Shown here one piece after another: positions 50,505 through 58,840 of a stretch of 64,000 nt of DNA (the first letter of the stretch is position 1; each line of letters begins with the position of its first letter). The notes below the pieces were generated by a model. The model did not search any database, had not been told where the DNA came from, and saw only the letters and a program-made list of their open reading frames with translations. The stretch spans positions 5,828,001-5,892,000 of the forward strand of contig OW818698.1 of NCBI GenBank assembly GCA_942493375.1, written 5' to 3'. A program made the translations under genes and the position numbers. Origin of the DNA: G942493375 sp942493375 (GTDB taxonomy: Bacteria > Armatimonadota > UBA5829).

Positions 50505-51008
50505 TTGGCTGAAACAAACATAACGGAATCAAACCAGTACCTAACATTCAGGTTAGGTGAAGAGGGATTCGCTATCGGGATTTCCAGGATCCGTGAAGTG
50601 CTTGATTTTACGGATCTTACAAAGGTTCCGCGAACTCCTGACTATATGCGTGGAGTTATCAATCTCAGAGGTAATGTCGTTCCAGTTGTGGATCTTCGTC
50701 TGCAACTTGGTATGACGGCTGTCGAGAAGACTGTAGACACGTGTATAGTCATTGTCGAAGTAGAAATTGGTGCTGATCTGCTGCATGTAGGGATGCTGGC
50801 CGATTCTGTCCAGGAAGTCGTTGACATTGAGCAGAATCAGATCGAGCCTGCCCCCAGGCTGGGAACTCGGTTGAAAACAGACTTTATCAAAGGTATGGCC
50901 AAGCGGGATGACAAGTTTAATATCATACTTGATATCGATAAGGTCCTGTCTGGTGACGATCTGCAAATGATAAATACGTTGCAGAATGAGGATGCAGCAG
51001 TAGCATAG
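50505..51008 (+). CDS. cheW: CheW adaptor protein, copy 2
   Basis: 167 residues with a TTG start, supported by AGGAGG seven bases upstream and by alignment with copy 1. Same motifs: ESNQYLTFRLGEEGFAIGISRIREVL, YMRGVINLRGNVVPVVDLR. Most differences from copy 1 are conservative and concentrate in the C-terminal 15 residues. Between mcp2 and mcp3. Confidence 0.95.
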   Translation: MAETNITESNQYLTFRLGEEGFAIGISRIREVLDFTDLTKVPRTPDYMRGVINLRGNVVPVVDLRLQLGMTAVEKTVDTCIVIVEVEIGADLLHVGMLADSVQEVVDIEQNQIEPAPRLGTRLKTDFIKGMAKRDDKFNIILDIDKVLSGDDLQMINTLQNEDAAVA

Positions 51009-51079
51009 AGCGAATACAGCTTGTATCCACTATACAAGACTCTGGAAGTTCAATAAAATCCCATGCGGGATACGCTCTA
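51006..51079. other. Nested inverted repeats between cheW2 and mcp3
   Basis: TAGAGCG (51006-51012) pairs with CGCTCTA (51073-51079) around an inner CTTGTAT/ATACAAG hairpin. It begins at the cheW2 stop codon. No T-run; probably an mRNA structure. Confidence 0.45.
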
Positions 51080-51115
51080 AATTATGAATGAAGTATAATC
51101 TGGGGGACTGAGAAA

Positions 51116-53011
51116 ATGGTATGGTTTAACAATCAAAAGATCGGAAAGAAACTGATAATTGCGTTTCTAGTCATCGCTGGGTTGGTAGCTGCGGTGGGTA
51201 TTGCTGGCATGATCAGCAATAGAAGCCTCGCTACTGCTGATGAAAAACTGTATAAACATATTACAATCCCTATGGGTCAAGCCGGGGAACTATCTACATT
51301 TAGTAATAGAATACGAATAAAGCTGAGAGATGCACTTAATGCTGGAACCAAAGCTGATGCTGAAAAGTTTGTTCAGGAAGCTAATGCATTCCAGGACGAA
51401 CTTGCTAAGCTCTCTGTTGAATTCAAGAACACAGTGGACACACAAAAGCTGAAGGAAACTGCTGATTCCTTTGAAAAAGCCAGGCTTGAGTATGTAGTGG
51501 TCCAGAAGAAAATTAGTGACTTGGCTATACAGGGCAAAAGGAAAGAGTGTTTACAGGCATTTCGTGACGGCGCTCCAATTGGAAAAGCTATTGACGATGC
51601 AGTGACACTCGTTAAGTCCGAAATGACAAAAGGTGCAGAAGCACTTTCAAAACAGAATGCAGCTACAGCTGCAAGAGCAAATGTTGTTTCTATCATAGGA
51701 ATTGTATGTGGAGTGTTGCTTGCTCTTGCTCTTGGAATGTTTATAGCTAAGGGTATCTCTAAACCTATAAATGAAATGCGCGAAGTTGCTGGTCAACTGG
51801 CAATTGGAGACATTGATGTTGTAGTCAATACGGCAGGGGCAGATGAGATTGGCGATATGTCCCGGTCGATCAGGGATCTTGTAGATACCATTCGAGCAAA
51901 TGCAGATTGTGCCGCGATTATTGCCGAAGGTGACCTTAATGTAAAAGTAGATGTTAAGAGCAAAAAGGACATCATGGGCCTTTCGATGGAGCGGATGGTA
52001 GAGAACCTTAAAGAGAATGCTGAATGTGCAACGAAGATAGCTGAAGGCGATCTGACTGTCAAAGCTAACCCCAAATCAGACAAGGACGTTATGGGGAATG
52101 CAATGGAACAGATGATAACCAATCTGTCTCGTTTTGCGGATGAGGTCCAGAGTGCAGCAAGTCTGGTTGCCAGTGGTAGTGAGCAGGTCAATGGTGCAGC
52201 ACAGGCTCTAGCTCAAGGTGCAACCGAGCAGGCATCAAGCATTGAAGAAGTCTCAGCCTCAATGGAAGAGATGAACAGCACGGTTAAGCAGAATGCAGAT
52301 AATGCTCAGCAGACCTCGGGGATTGCTACCAAATCGGCCAAAGATGGTCAAGAGGGTGGTTCAGCTGTTGCAGAGACCGTTAAGGCAATGCAGAGCATAG
52401 CTGAAAAAATTAATATAATCGAGGAAATCGCCCGACAGACTAATATGCTTGCACTCAATGCAGCAATTGAAGCTGCTAGAGCAGGAGAGCATGGCAAAGG
52501 GTTTGCTGTTGTTGCTGCTGAAGTGCGCAAGCTGGCTGAAAGAAGTCAGACTGCGGCTAAAGAGATCAGCCTGGTCTCTACCTCCAGTGTTGAGATTGCA
52601 CAGAATGCAGGCAAGATCCTGGAAGAGATCGTTCCCGGCATACAGAAGACCGCACAGCTTGTACAGGAGATAAATGCATCTTCTTCAGAACAGTCTTCCG
52701 GTATCGACCAGGTTACCAAGGCAATATCACAGCTGGACCAGGTCATACAGAGCAACAGTGCTTCAACTGAAGAGCTTTCGGCAACTTCTGAAGAATTGAC
52801 TTCGCAAGCAGAACAATTGCTGGAGACTGCATCATTCTTCCGCACAAAAGACAATCATTCAGCAGGTAGCAAAAGGAATTCTAAGCATTCTACTAGAAGT
52901 CAGGCATCCAGCCGTAAAGCTAGACCGATGGCACCTCAAGTTCAGAAAGACGGTTTTGAACTTTCGCTGGATAACAACGCTACAGATGCCGATTTCGAAA
53001 GAGCCGCATAA
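51116..53011 (+). CDS. Methyl-accepting chemotaxis protein 3, with extra HAMP units
   Basis: 631 residues. Nearly the same architecture as MCP 2, but about 41 residues longer because of an additional HAMP-like unit. GISKPINEMREVAGQLAIGD is followed by CAAIIAEGDLNVKVDVKSK and CATKIAEGDLTVKANPKSD, so three units in series. Signalling tip EEIARQTNMLALNAAIEAAR. Ends DATDADFERAA-like (NATDADFERAA). Poly-HAMP chains are known in soluble and membrane receptors and may convert the signal between opposite states. Confidence 0.95.
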   Translation: MVWFNNQKIGKKLIIAFLVIAGLVAAVGIAGMISNRSLATADEKLYKHITIPMGQAGELSTFSNRIRIKLRDALNAGTKADAEKFVQEANAFQDELAKLSVEFKNTVDTQKLKETADSFEKARLEYVVVQKKISDLAIQGKRKECLQAFRDGAPIGKAIDDAVTLVKSEMTKGAEALSKQNAATAARANVVSIIGIVCGVLLALALGMFIAKGISKPINEMREVAGQLAIGDIDVVVNTAGADEIGDMSRSIRDLVDTIRANADCAAIIAEGDLNVKVDVKSKKDIMGLSMERMVENLKENAECATKIAEGDLTVKANPKSDKDVMGNAMEQMITNLSRFADEVQSAASLVASGSEQVNGAAQALAQGATEQASSIEEVSASMEEMNSTVKQNADNAQQTSGIATKSAKDGQEGGSAVAETVKAMQSIAEKINIIEEIARQTNMLALNAAIEAARAGEHGKGFAVVAAEVRKLAERSQTAAKEISLVSTSSVEIAQNAGKILEEIVPGIQKTAQLVQEINASSSEQSSGIDQVTKAISQLDQVIQSNSASTEELSATSEELTSQAEQLLETASFFRTKDNHSAGSKRNSKHSTRSQASSRKARPMAPQVQKDGFELSLDNNATDADFERAA

Positions 53012-53116
53012 GGAGTGTTGAATTTCAAATGATTCTGGTATCTGTATCTGCAGGTAAAAAGTGTTCTTGATTACTACGTCTAGTGCATATTAGACCTGTA
53101 GATGACAATACTTGAC

Positions 53117-53152
53117 TGGTGTGCCAATTTCTGTCTTGAGATTGGCACACCA
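53117..53152. other. Perfect 12-bp hairpin between mcp3 and cheR
   Basis: TGGTGTGCCAAT (53117-53128) and ATTGGCACACCA (53141-53152), 12-base loop, followed by TAATACA. Not a standard terminator for lack of a T-run. Confidence 0.7.
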
Positions 53153-53179
53153 TAATACATGCTTTAATAGGGGTATAAA

Positions 53180-54070
53180 ATGACAACAGACTCGAAGCCT
53201 AATCAGTTTGTGGCACCACCATTTTCACTTACAGATTCCGAACTCAAGAAGTTTGTGACCCTGATTTATGATGAATGTGGGATTTCTCTTTCACTGGCTA
53301 AGAAGAGTATGTTGTCGGCAAGACTAGGTAGGCGCCTGAGAGCGTTGAATATGGGTACATTCAAGGAATACTATACATTTCTGACTGAGACTCTCGGAAA
53401 GAATGATGAAATGATCCATATGCTCGATGTTGTTACTACCAACACAACGCACTTTTTCAGGGAATCGAATCATTTTAAGTATCTTACTGATGAAGCTTTG
53501 CCACAACTTACAGTCTCCTCTGATGCCATCAAAATTTGGAGTGCAGGTTGTTCGAGTGGAGAGGAACCTTATACACTCACCATGGTGCTGTCTGATTATT
53601 TTGCTAGAAATGCGGGTGATTTTAGTATTCTAGCGTCCGATATTTCAACTAACGTGCTAAAGAAGGCAAAACTGGCTGTATATTCAGATGAGGATGTCGA
53701 GGGTATATCTCCTGTTTACAGAAACAAATATTTGATGCGCGGTAAGGGTGAGCAGGCCGGAAACTGGAGGATTATCCCAGAGCTGCGAAAGAAGGTCCAT
53801 TTCCATAGGTTGAATTTCATGGATGATAACTATGGGATAGATGATCAGTTTGATATTATTTTTTGTCGAAATGTCATTATCTATTTCGATTGGGATACGA
53901 AAGCCCGACTGATTAACAGGTTTTATGATCATCTGGCTCCTGGTGGGTATTTGTTTATCGGCCATTCCGAGACATTAAACGGGATGAATGAAAATTTCAA
54001 AGCTGTGGCACCCACTGTATATCGAAAGCCGGATGATTACTACATGAATGTAAGGAGACTGGCGGCATGA
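53180..54070 (+). CDS. cheR: Chemotaxis protein methyltransferase CheR
   Basis: 296 residues. N-terminal all-helical domain ~18-90 (IYDECGISLSLAKKSMLSARLGRR), then an S-adenosylmethionine-binding domain: TTNTTHFFRE, IWSAGCSSGEEPYTL, ILASDIS, FDIIFCRNVIIYFD and LFIGHSETL. It methylates receptor glutamates. No pentapeptide-binding extension can be judged by eye. AGGGG before the ATG. The stop overlaps the cheB start by 4 bases. Confidence 0.96.
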   Translation: MTTDSKPNQFVAPPFSLTDSELKKFVTLIYDECGISLSLAKKSMLSARLGRRLRALNMGTFKEYYTFLTETLGKNDEMIHMLDVVTTNTTHFFRESNHFKYLTDEALPQLTVSSDAIKIWSAGCSSGEEPYTLTMVLSDYFARNAGDFSILASDISTNVLKKAKLAVYSDEDVEGISPVYRNKYLMRGKGEQAGNWRIIPELRKKVHFHRLNFMDDNYGIDDQFDIIFCRNVIIYFDWDTKARLINRFYDHLAPGGYLFIGHSETLNGMNENFKAVAPTVYRKPDDYYMNVRRLAA

Positions 54071-55131
54071 GCGAAAAGATTAAGGTACTCATTGTAGATG
54101 ATTCTGCGGTTGTCAGGCAGACTTTGACACAGATCCTTCAGTCTGATCCTGGCATTGAGGTTATTGGTTCTGCATCAGATCCCTATGTTGCTGCAAAAAG
54201 GATAGCAGAGCAAGTTCCTGATGTCATTACCTTGGATGTAGAAATGCCCAGGATGGATGGGATAACTTTCCTGCAGAAGTTAATGAGTCAACACCCCATA
54301 CCGGTGGTTATGTGCTCCAGTCTGACAGAAAATGGGTGTGAAACAGCTCTGAAAGCACTGGAGTATGGTGCAGTTGATATTATTACCAAACCCAAGATGG
54401 GTGTGAAAGACTTTCTGGAAGAGTTTAGAATCACTATCTGTGATACAGTCAAAGCAGCTGCGAAATGCCACGTCCGTCGCCAGAGCAAATCAGGTAATGC
54501 AGTAGAAAAGAAACTCACAGCTGATGCTGTTTTGGAGAAACCAACCTCGAATGCGATGATACAGACTACTGAAAAGGTAGTGGTTATAGGAGCATCTACG
54601 GGTGGAACAGAGGCTTTGAGAGTTGTGTTGACCAGATTTCCTGCGGATGCGCCACCGATAGTAGTGGTGCAGCATATGCCGGAGAAATTTACAGCATCAT
54701 TTGCTCAGCATTTGAATGGCGAATGTGCTGTAAATGTTAAAGAGGCCCAGAATGGGGACAGTGTTATAAGAGGACGTGTGCTCATAGCTCCTGGCAATAA
54801 ACATACTCTGCTGAAGCGCAGTGGAGCTTCATATTATGTTGAAGTCAAAGATGGCCCGCTGGTATCCAGGCATCGTCCTTCTGTTGATGTTCTGTTTAGA
54901 TCCACAGCCCGATACGCAGGACGTAACGCGATAGGCGTGATACTGACCGGTATGGGAGATGATGGAGCCAAGGGTATGTTCGAAATGCATGAAGCCGGCG
55001 CATATAATGTGGCTCAAAATGAGGCCTCTTGTGTTGTTTTCGGAATGCCAAGGGAAGCTATAGAAACAGGTGGCGTTAATAAAATTATGGCCCTGGACGA
55101 CATCTGTTATCACGTTATGAACGTATCATGA
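54067..55131 (+). CDS. cheB: Chemotaxis protein-glutamate methylesterase/deamidase CheB
   Basis: 354 residues. Receiver domain with DD at 11-12, Asp57 in ITLDVEMPRMDG and late ITKPK; a linker ~125-165; catalytic domain with Ser177 in GASTGG, His203 in VVQHMP, and the late TGMGDDGAKGM with the catalytic Asp. It removes methyl groups from receptors after phosphorylation by CheA. ATGA overlap with cheR. Last gene of the che cluster, followed by a terminator. Confidence 0.96.
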   Translation: MSEKIKVLIVDDSAVVRQTLTQILQSDPGIEVIGSASDPYVAAKRIAEQVPDVITLDVEMPRMDGITFLQKLMSQHPIPVVMCSSLTENGCETALKALEYGAVDIITKPKMGVKDFLEEFRITICDTVKAAAKCHVRRQSKSGNAVEKKLTADAVLEKPTSNAMIQTTEKVVVIGASTGGTEALRVVLTRFPADAPPIVVVQHMPEKFTASFAQHLNGECAVNVKEAQNGDSVIRGRVLIAPGNKHTLLKRSGASYYVEVKDGPLVSRHRPSVDVLFRSTARYAGRNAIGVILTGMGDDGAKGMFEMHEAGAYNVAQNEASCVVFGMPREAIETGGVNKIMALDDICYHVMNVS

Positions 55132-55204
55132 TATTCTTCAGTATTGATCCAAGTGGTCATGAATGACAACAACAGGAAACATGCCAAAACAAATGAATGA
55201 TAGA

Positions 55205-55236
55205 AATGCCCTTCGTACCAACGGGGGGCGTTTTTT
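55205..55236 (+). terminator. Probable intrinsic terminator of the che cluster
   Basis: AATGCCC (55205-55211) pairs with GGGCGTT (55226-55232, one G-U pair) and leads straight into a T-run ending at 55236. It lies about 75 bases after the cheB stop. Confidence 0.75.
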
Positions 55237-55549
55237 ATGAATAATATCTAAGAAAAAACCTAACAAAATGTTTGCTAACTAGATTAAATATCTAATCACG
55301 TGGGTATCATCCGAGATAAGTTAATCGTTGATAGCAGACAGGTTATATGGGGACAGTTCGTGATGAAAATCATTCGAGGGTTTCAATTAATAATTCCTCG
55401 CTGTCTTCGTTTGAGACATTAGTTTTTGTGTAAACATTATATTCGGTAAGCTGGACCCTTAATAAATAATGGAAAAATATCGCGATATCGGTTATTATAT
55501 TGATTGAATTACTTGTGTATCAAAGAATTGACGTGGAGGAGCAGTAATT
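55237..55549. promoter_or_regulatory. Leader region of the nuo operon
   Basis: About 310 AT-rich bases between the che terminator and nuoA. It must hold the nuo promoter, but I cannot single out a convincing -35/-10 pair or operator. GGAGGAGC precedes the nuoA ATG. Confidence 0.35.
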
Positions 55550-55969
55550 ATGCCAGTGGTTTCACACCAGCAAGCCCTTGTCTGGCCGGTTGCAGTATAT
55601 GGCGTGTTTGTAGTCCTTTTGGTTGCTGCAATTGTAATTATCTCCTTCATTGCCGGTCAACGTCACAAATCCCACAACAGAGATGTTCCCTACGAATCGG
55701 GCATTGAACCTACCGGGTCAGCGCAGGTGACCTACGGCGCCAGCTACTATCTGATAGCTGTATTTTACCTGGTATTTGATGTCGAAGCTGCAATTATCCT
55801 TGGTTGGGTTGTTGCGTTTCATGAACTTGGATGGCAGGGCTATGCTGTTGCGATGCTCTTTATACTTACTCTCGTACTTGGTTTGGTTTATGTGTGGAAA
55901 CTTGGAGCGCTAGATTGGAATCCAGCTTCCAAACCTGAAAAGAAGATCGATGGAGGCCTGAACGAATGA
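55550..55969 (+). CDS. nuoA: NADH-quinone oxidoreductase subunit A
   Basis: 139 residues with three membrane helices (~12-34, ~65-87, ~95-115). The conserved loop YESGIEPTGSAQV is followed by YYLIAVFYLVFDVEAA. Membrane-arm subunit at the quinone-site interface of complex I. GGAGGAGC ribosome site. The stop overlaps nuoB by 4 bases. Confidence 0.96.
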   Translation: MPVVSHQQALVWPVAVYGVFVVLLVAAIVIISFIAGQRHKSHNRDVPYESGIEPTGSAQVTYGASYYLIAVFYLVFDVEAAIILGWVVAFHELGWQGYAVAMLFILTLVLGLVYVWKLGALDWNPASKPEKKIDGGLNE

Positions 55970-56589
55970 GTCTCTGGAGTCCAGGAAACGATCCTGATAA
56001 TCCCATAACTACCCAACCCAACGTACAGCAGAACTTTGCATTGGCTAAGCTGCAGGACTTGATCACCTGGGGCAGGAAAAACTCGATCTGGCCGTTTGGT
56101 TTTGGTACTTCATGCTGCTTTGTAGAGATGTCAGCTGCGTTTACCAGCGAATACGACATTGCACGGTTTGGATCGGAAGTCATTCGTGGAACTCCTAGAG
56201 AGGCCGATCTTATAGTAGTGGCCGGCACAGTGTTTATGAAGATCGCTCCGGTTATAAAGAGACTTTATGAGCAGATGATGGAGCCCAAATGGGTGATTTC
56301 GATGGGGTCCTGTGCTAATTCCGGTGGGATGTATGACATATACAGCGTGGTGCAGGGTGTTGATAGAATTCTGCCGGTTGATGTCTACATCCCGGGTTGT
56401 CCACCGCGCCCTGAAGCTTTTCTAGAGGCTCTGTTGCTGCTCCAGTCTTCGATAGGAAAAGAAAAGCGGCCATTGAGCTGGGTGGTAGGGGACCAGGGTG
56501 TAACCCGCCCCGAAATGCCTTCACAACGTGACTTGAAACGATCTGAGCGCCGGGAAATGACTGACATCCGGCCCAAGACGGAGATATAG
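55966..56589 (+). CDS. nuoB: NADH-quinone oxidoreductase subunit B
   Basis: 207 residues. Ligands of the N2 [4Fe-4S] cluster are Cys50-Cys51 in FGTSCCFVEM, Cys116 in MGSCANSGGMY and Cys145 in YIPGCPPRPEA. It passes electrons to quinone. The C-terminal ~35 residues are a charged extension (SQRDLKRSERREMTDIRP). It overlaps nuoA (ATGA) and is followed by nuoCD after 4 bases. Confidence 0.97.
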   Translation: MSLWSPGNDPDNPITTQPNVQQNFALAKLQDLITWGRKNSIWPFGFGTSCCFVEMSAAFTSEYDIARFGSEVIRGTPREADLIVVAGTVFMKIAPVIKRLYEQMMEPKWVISMGSCANSGGMYDIYSVVQGVDRILPVDVYIPGCPPRPEAFLEALLLLQSSIGKEKRPLSWVVGDQGVTRPEMPSQRDLKRSERREMTDIRPKTEI

Positions 56590-56593
56590 GTTT

Positions 56594-58345
56594 ATGCCTC
56601 AACAGCCGGATATAATCAGTGAAATAAGAGATCGTTTCCCGGAAACAGCATTCTCTGAACAGAGCACACAGGATAACGTCGCCACTATTTGGATCTCGAA
56701 AGATGACGCTAAGCGTGTGATGACGTATCTCAAGAATGAAGCGGATCAGCCATTCAAGATGCTGTATGACTTGACGGCTGTTGATGAGCGCTCAAGGCGT
56801 GAGACACCAGCTGACAAACCTGCCTCCGATTTCACTGCGGTCTACCATTTGTTATCGATGGATCGGAACAGCGATGTTCGGATAAAGGTCCCGTTGACTG
56901 GTGAATATCCGACAATACCCAGCATCACAGACCTCTGGCCCAGCGCTAACTGGTATGAACGTGAAGCCTGGGATATGTTTGGTATCAATTTTGACGGTCA
57001 CCCTCTTATGCGCCGTATTTTGACCCCCAATTACTGGGAGGGCCATCCGCTGCGTAAAGAGTATGCAGCGCGTGCAACAGATGGGCCAGGTTACACTCAG
57101 ACAGATGAGAGCTGTGCAGAGGAAGAGAGCTATCTTAAGTTCAAACCGGAAGAGTGGGGGGATTCTCCCACAGATGAAGACGGCGAGTTTATGTATCTCA
57201 ACCTGGGTCCCCATCATCCGGGCATGCATGGACTTTTGAGATTTGTATTGAAGATGCGTTCGCAGGAGATTGTTGACGAGTTTATCGACATCGGATACCA
57301 CCATCGCGGCGCTGAGAAGATGGCGGAGAGACAAACTTTCCATACATATATCCCTTACACGGACCGTGTAGATTACCAGGCAGGCGTGCAGAACAACATG
57401 CCATATGTGATGGCTGTTGAGAAGCTGGCGGGAATAGAAATCCCCCAGCGCGCTGAATATATCCGTGTGATGATGTGTGAGCTTTATAGAATTATCAACC
57501 ATTTGGTCTTTCTTGGTACGTTCGGAGCAGACATCGGGGCTTTCTCTCCTGTCTTCTTCACATTCAATGACCGTGAACGTGCATTTGATATTACAGAAGC
57601 AATTTGCGGCGGTAGAATGCATCCGGCATGGTTTAGAATTGGTGGAGTTGCAGACGATCTTCCTGAAGGATGGAAAGGTCTGATCGACGATTTCCTCAAT
57701 TACCTTCCAGCGAGGCTGGCTGAGTATGAAACGGTGTTGAACAAAACAGCGATCTTTAAGGCCAGGACTAAGGGTATCGGTGTATATACGACGGATATGG
57801 CGATAGAGTGGGGAGTGACCGGCCCCAACCTGAGGTCAACAGGATCTGACTGGGACCTTCGGAAGAAGAGACCATATTCGGCTTATGATCAGTTTGATTT
57901 TGAAGTACCTACAATGACTGAAGGGGATTGTTTCGCCCGAGCTGTTATCCGGATTGAGGAAATCCGCCAGAGTATGCGGATTATGAAGCAGGCATCTGAG
58001 AATATGCCTGGTGGTGACTACAAGAGCGATAGTCCTTTCGCAATGCCGCCTCGCAAAGAGCGATCATTAAAGGATATTGAGACGCTTATAAACCACTTCC
58101 TTTCAGTCAGCTGGGGAAAGCCCATGCCGGTCGGTGAGTCTATGGTATCTACTGAAGCTCCCAAGGGCAACTATGGATATTACATTCACAGTGATGGAAA
58201 TCCCTGGGCTTACCGGTGTCGAATACGTGCATCTTCGTTTCCGCACATGCAGTCAGTTCCACTGATCTCTCTTGGAACGACGGTTTCTGATCTAGTAACA
58301 ATCCTTGGCAGCATAGATTATGTGCTGGCAGACGTGGACAGGTAG
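56594..58345 (+). CDS. nuoCD: NADH-quinone oxidoreductase fused subunits C and D
   Basis: 583 residues. ~1-185 is NuoC (PFKMLYDLTAVDERSR, YEREAWDMFGINFDGHPLMRRIL, GHPLRKEY). After a short acidic linker, NuoD runs from ~200 (LNLGPHHPGMHGLLRFVLKM, GYHHRGAEKMAE, VDYQAGVQNNMPY) to the family's closing SIDYVLADVDR. Such C-D fusions occur in several bacterial lineages, including E. coli. It lies in the hydrophilic arm near the quinone site. The NuoD tail is complete. Confidence 0.97.
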   Translation: MPQQPDIISEIRDRFPETAFSEQSTQDNVATIWISKDDAKRVMTYLKNEADQPFKMLYDLTAVDERSRRETPADKPASDFTAVYHLLSMDRNSDVRIKVPLTGEYPTIPSITDLWPSANWYEREAWDMFGINFDGHPLMRRILTPNYWEGHPLRKEYAARATDGPGYTQTDESCAEEESYLKFKPEEWGDSPTDEDGEFMYLNLGPHHPGMHGLLRFVLKMRSQEIVDEFIDIGYHHRGAEKMAERQTFHTYIPYTDRVDYQAGVQNNMPYVMAVEKLAGIEIPQRAEYIRVMMCELYRIINHLVFLGTFGADIGAFSPVFFTFNDRERAFDITEAICGGRMHPAWFRIGGVADDLPEGWKGLIDDFLNYLPARLAEYETVLNKTAIFKARTKGIGVYTTDMAIEWGVTGPNLRSTGSDWDLRKKRPYSAYDQFDFEVPTMTEGDCFARAVIRIEEIRQSMRIMKQASENMPGGDYKSDSPFAMPPRKERSLKDIETLINHFLSVSWGKPMPVGESMVSTEAPKGNYGYYIHSDGNPWAYRCRIRASSFPHMQSVPLISLGTTVSDLVTILGSIDYVLADVDR

Positions 58346-58351
58346 GATAAA

Positions 58352-58840
58352 ATGCTGACCGAACAGGAACGCCGTGAAATCCAGGAAGAACTGAAGAACG
58401 TACCGACGAAGCAGGCTGTCTGTATCGACGCTCTGAAGATTGTCCAGAAGCACAGAGGGTATGTATCAGATGAGGCTTTGGAGGACTTGTCGGTTGAACT
58501 GGGACTGACTACGGTTGAACTCGACAATGTTGCAACATTCTATAATCTGATCTTCAGGAAACCGGTTGGCAAACACGTAATTATGGTTTGCGACAGCATC
58601 AGTTGTTTTATAGTTGCCGGTGAGACTGTGATGAACTATATTGTGGCAAAGTTGAACATACAACCCGGACAGACGACCAGTGATGGGATGTTTACGCTGC
58701 TTCCGACTGTATGCCTGGGGCACTGCGAACAGAGCCCGGTGATGATGCTTGACTGGGAAATAATCGGCAATCTTACTCCTGAGAAGATTGATATGATATT
58801 GGAAAAAACAGTTGATCAGCCACAGGAGGATGAAGTTTGA
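58352..58840 (+). CDS. nuoE: NADH-quinone oxidoreductase subunit E
   Basis: 162 residues. The four ligands of the N1a [2Fe-2S] cluster are visible: Cys80 and Cys85 in VCDSISC, Cys121 and Cys125 in CLGHC. Thioredoxin-like fold, part of the NADH-dehydrogenase module. Stop overlaps the TTG start of nuoF (TTGA). Confidence 0.96.
   Translation: MLTEQERREIQEELKNVPTKQAVCIDALKIVQKHRGYVSDEALEDLSVELGLTTVELDNVATFYNLIFRKPVGKHVIMVCDSISCFIVAGETVMNYIVAKLNIQPGQTTSDGMFTLLPTVCLGHCEQSPVMMLDWEIIGNLTPEKIDMILEKTVDQPQEDEV

Noticed and set aside
56852..57622. 256-codon open frame on the minus strand inside nuoCD
   Set aside because: A shadow frame of a well-conserved coding gene; its translation has no recognisable motifs.
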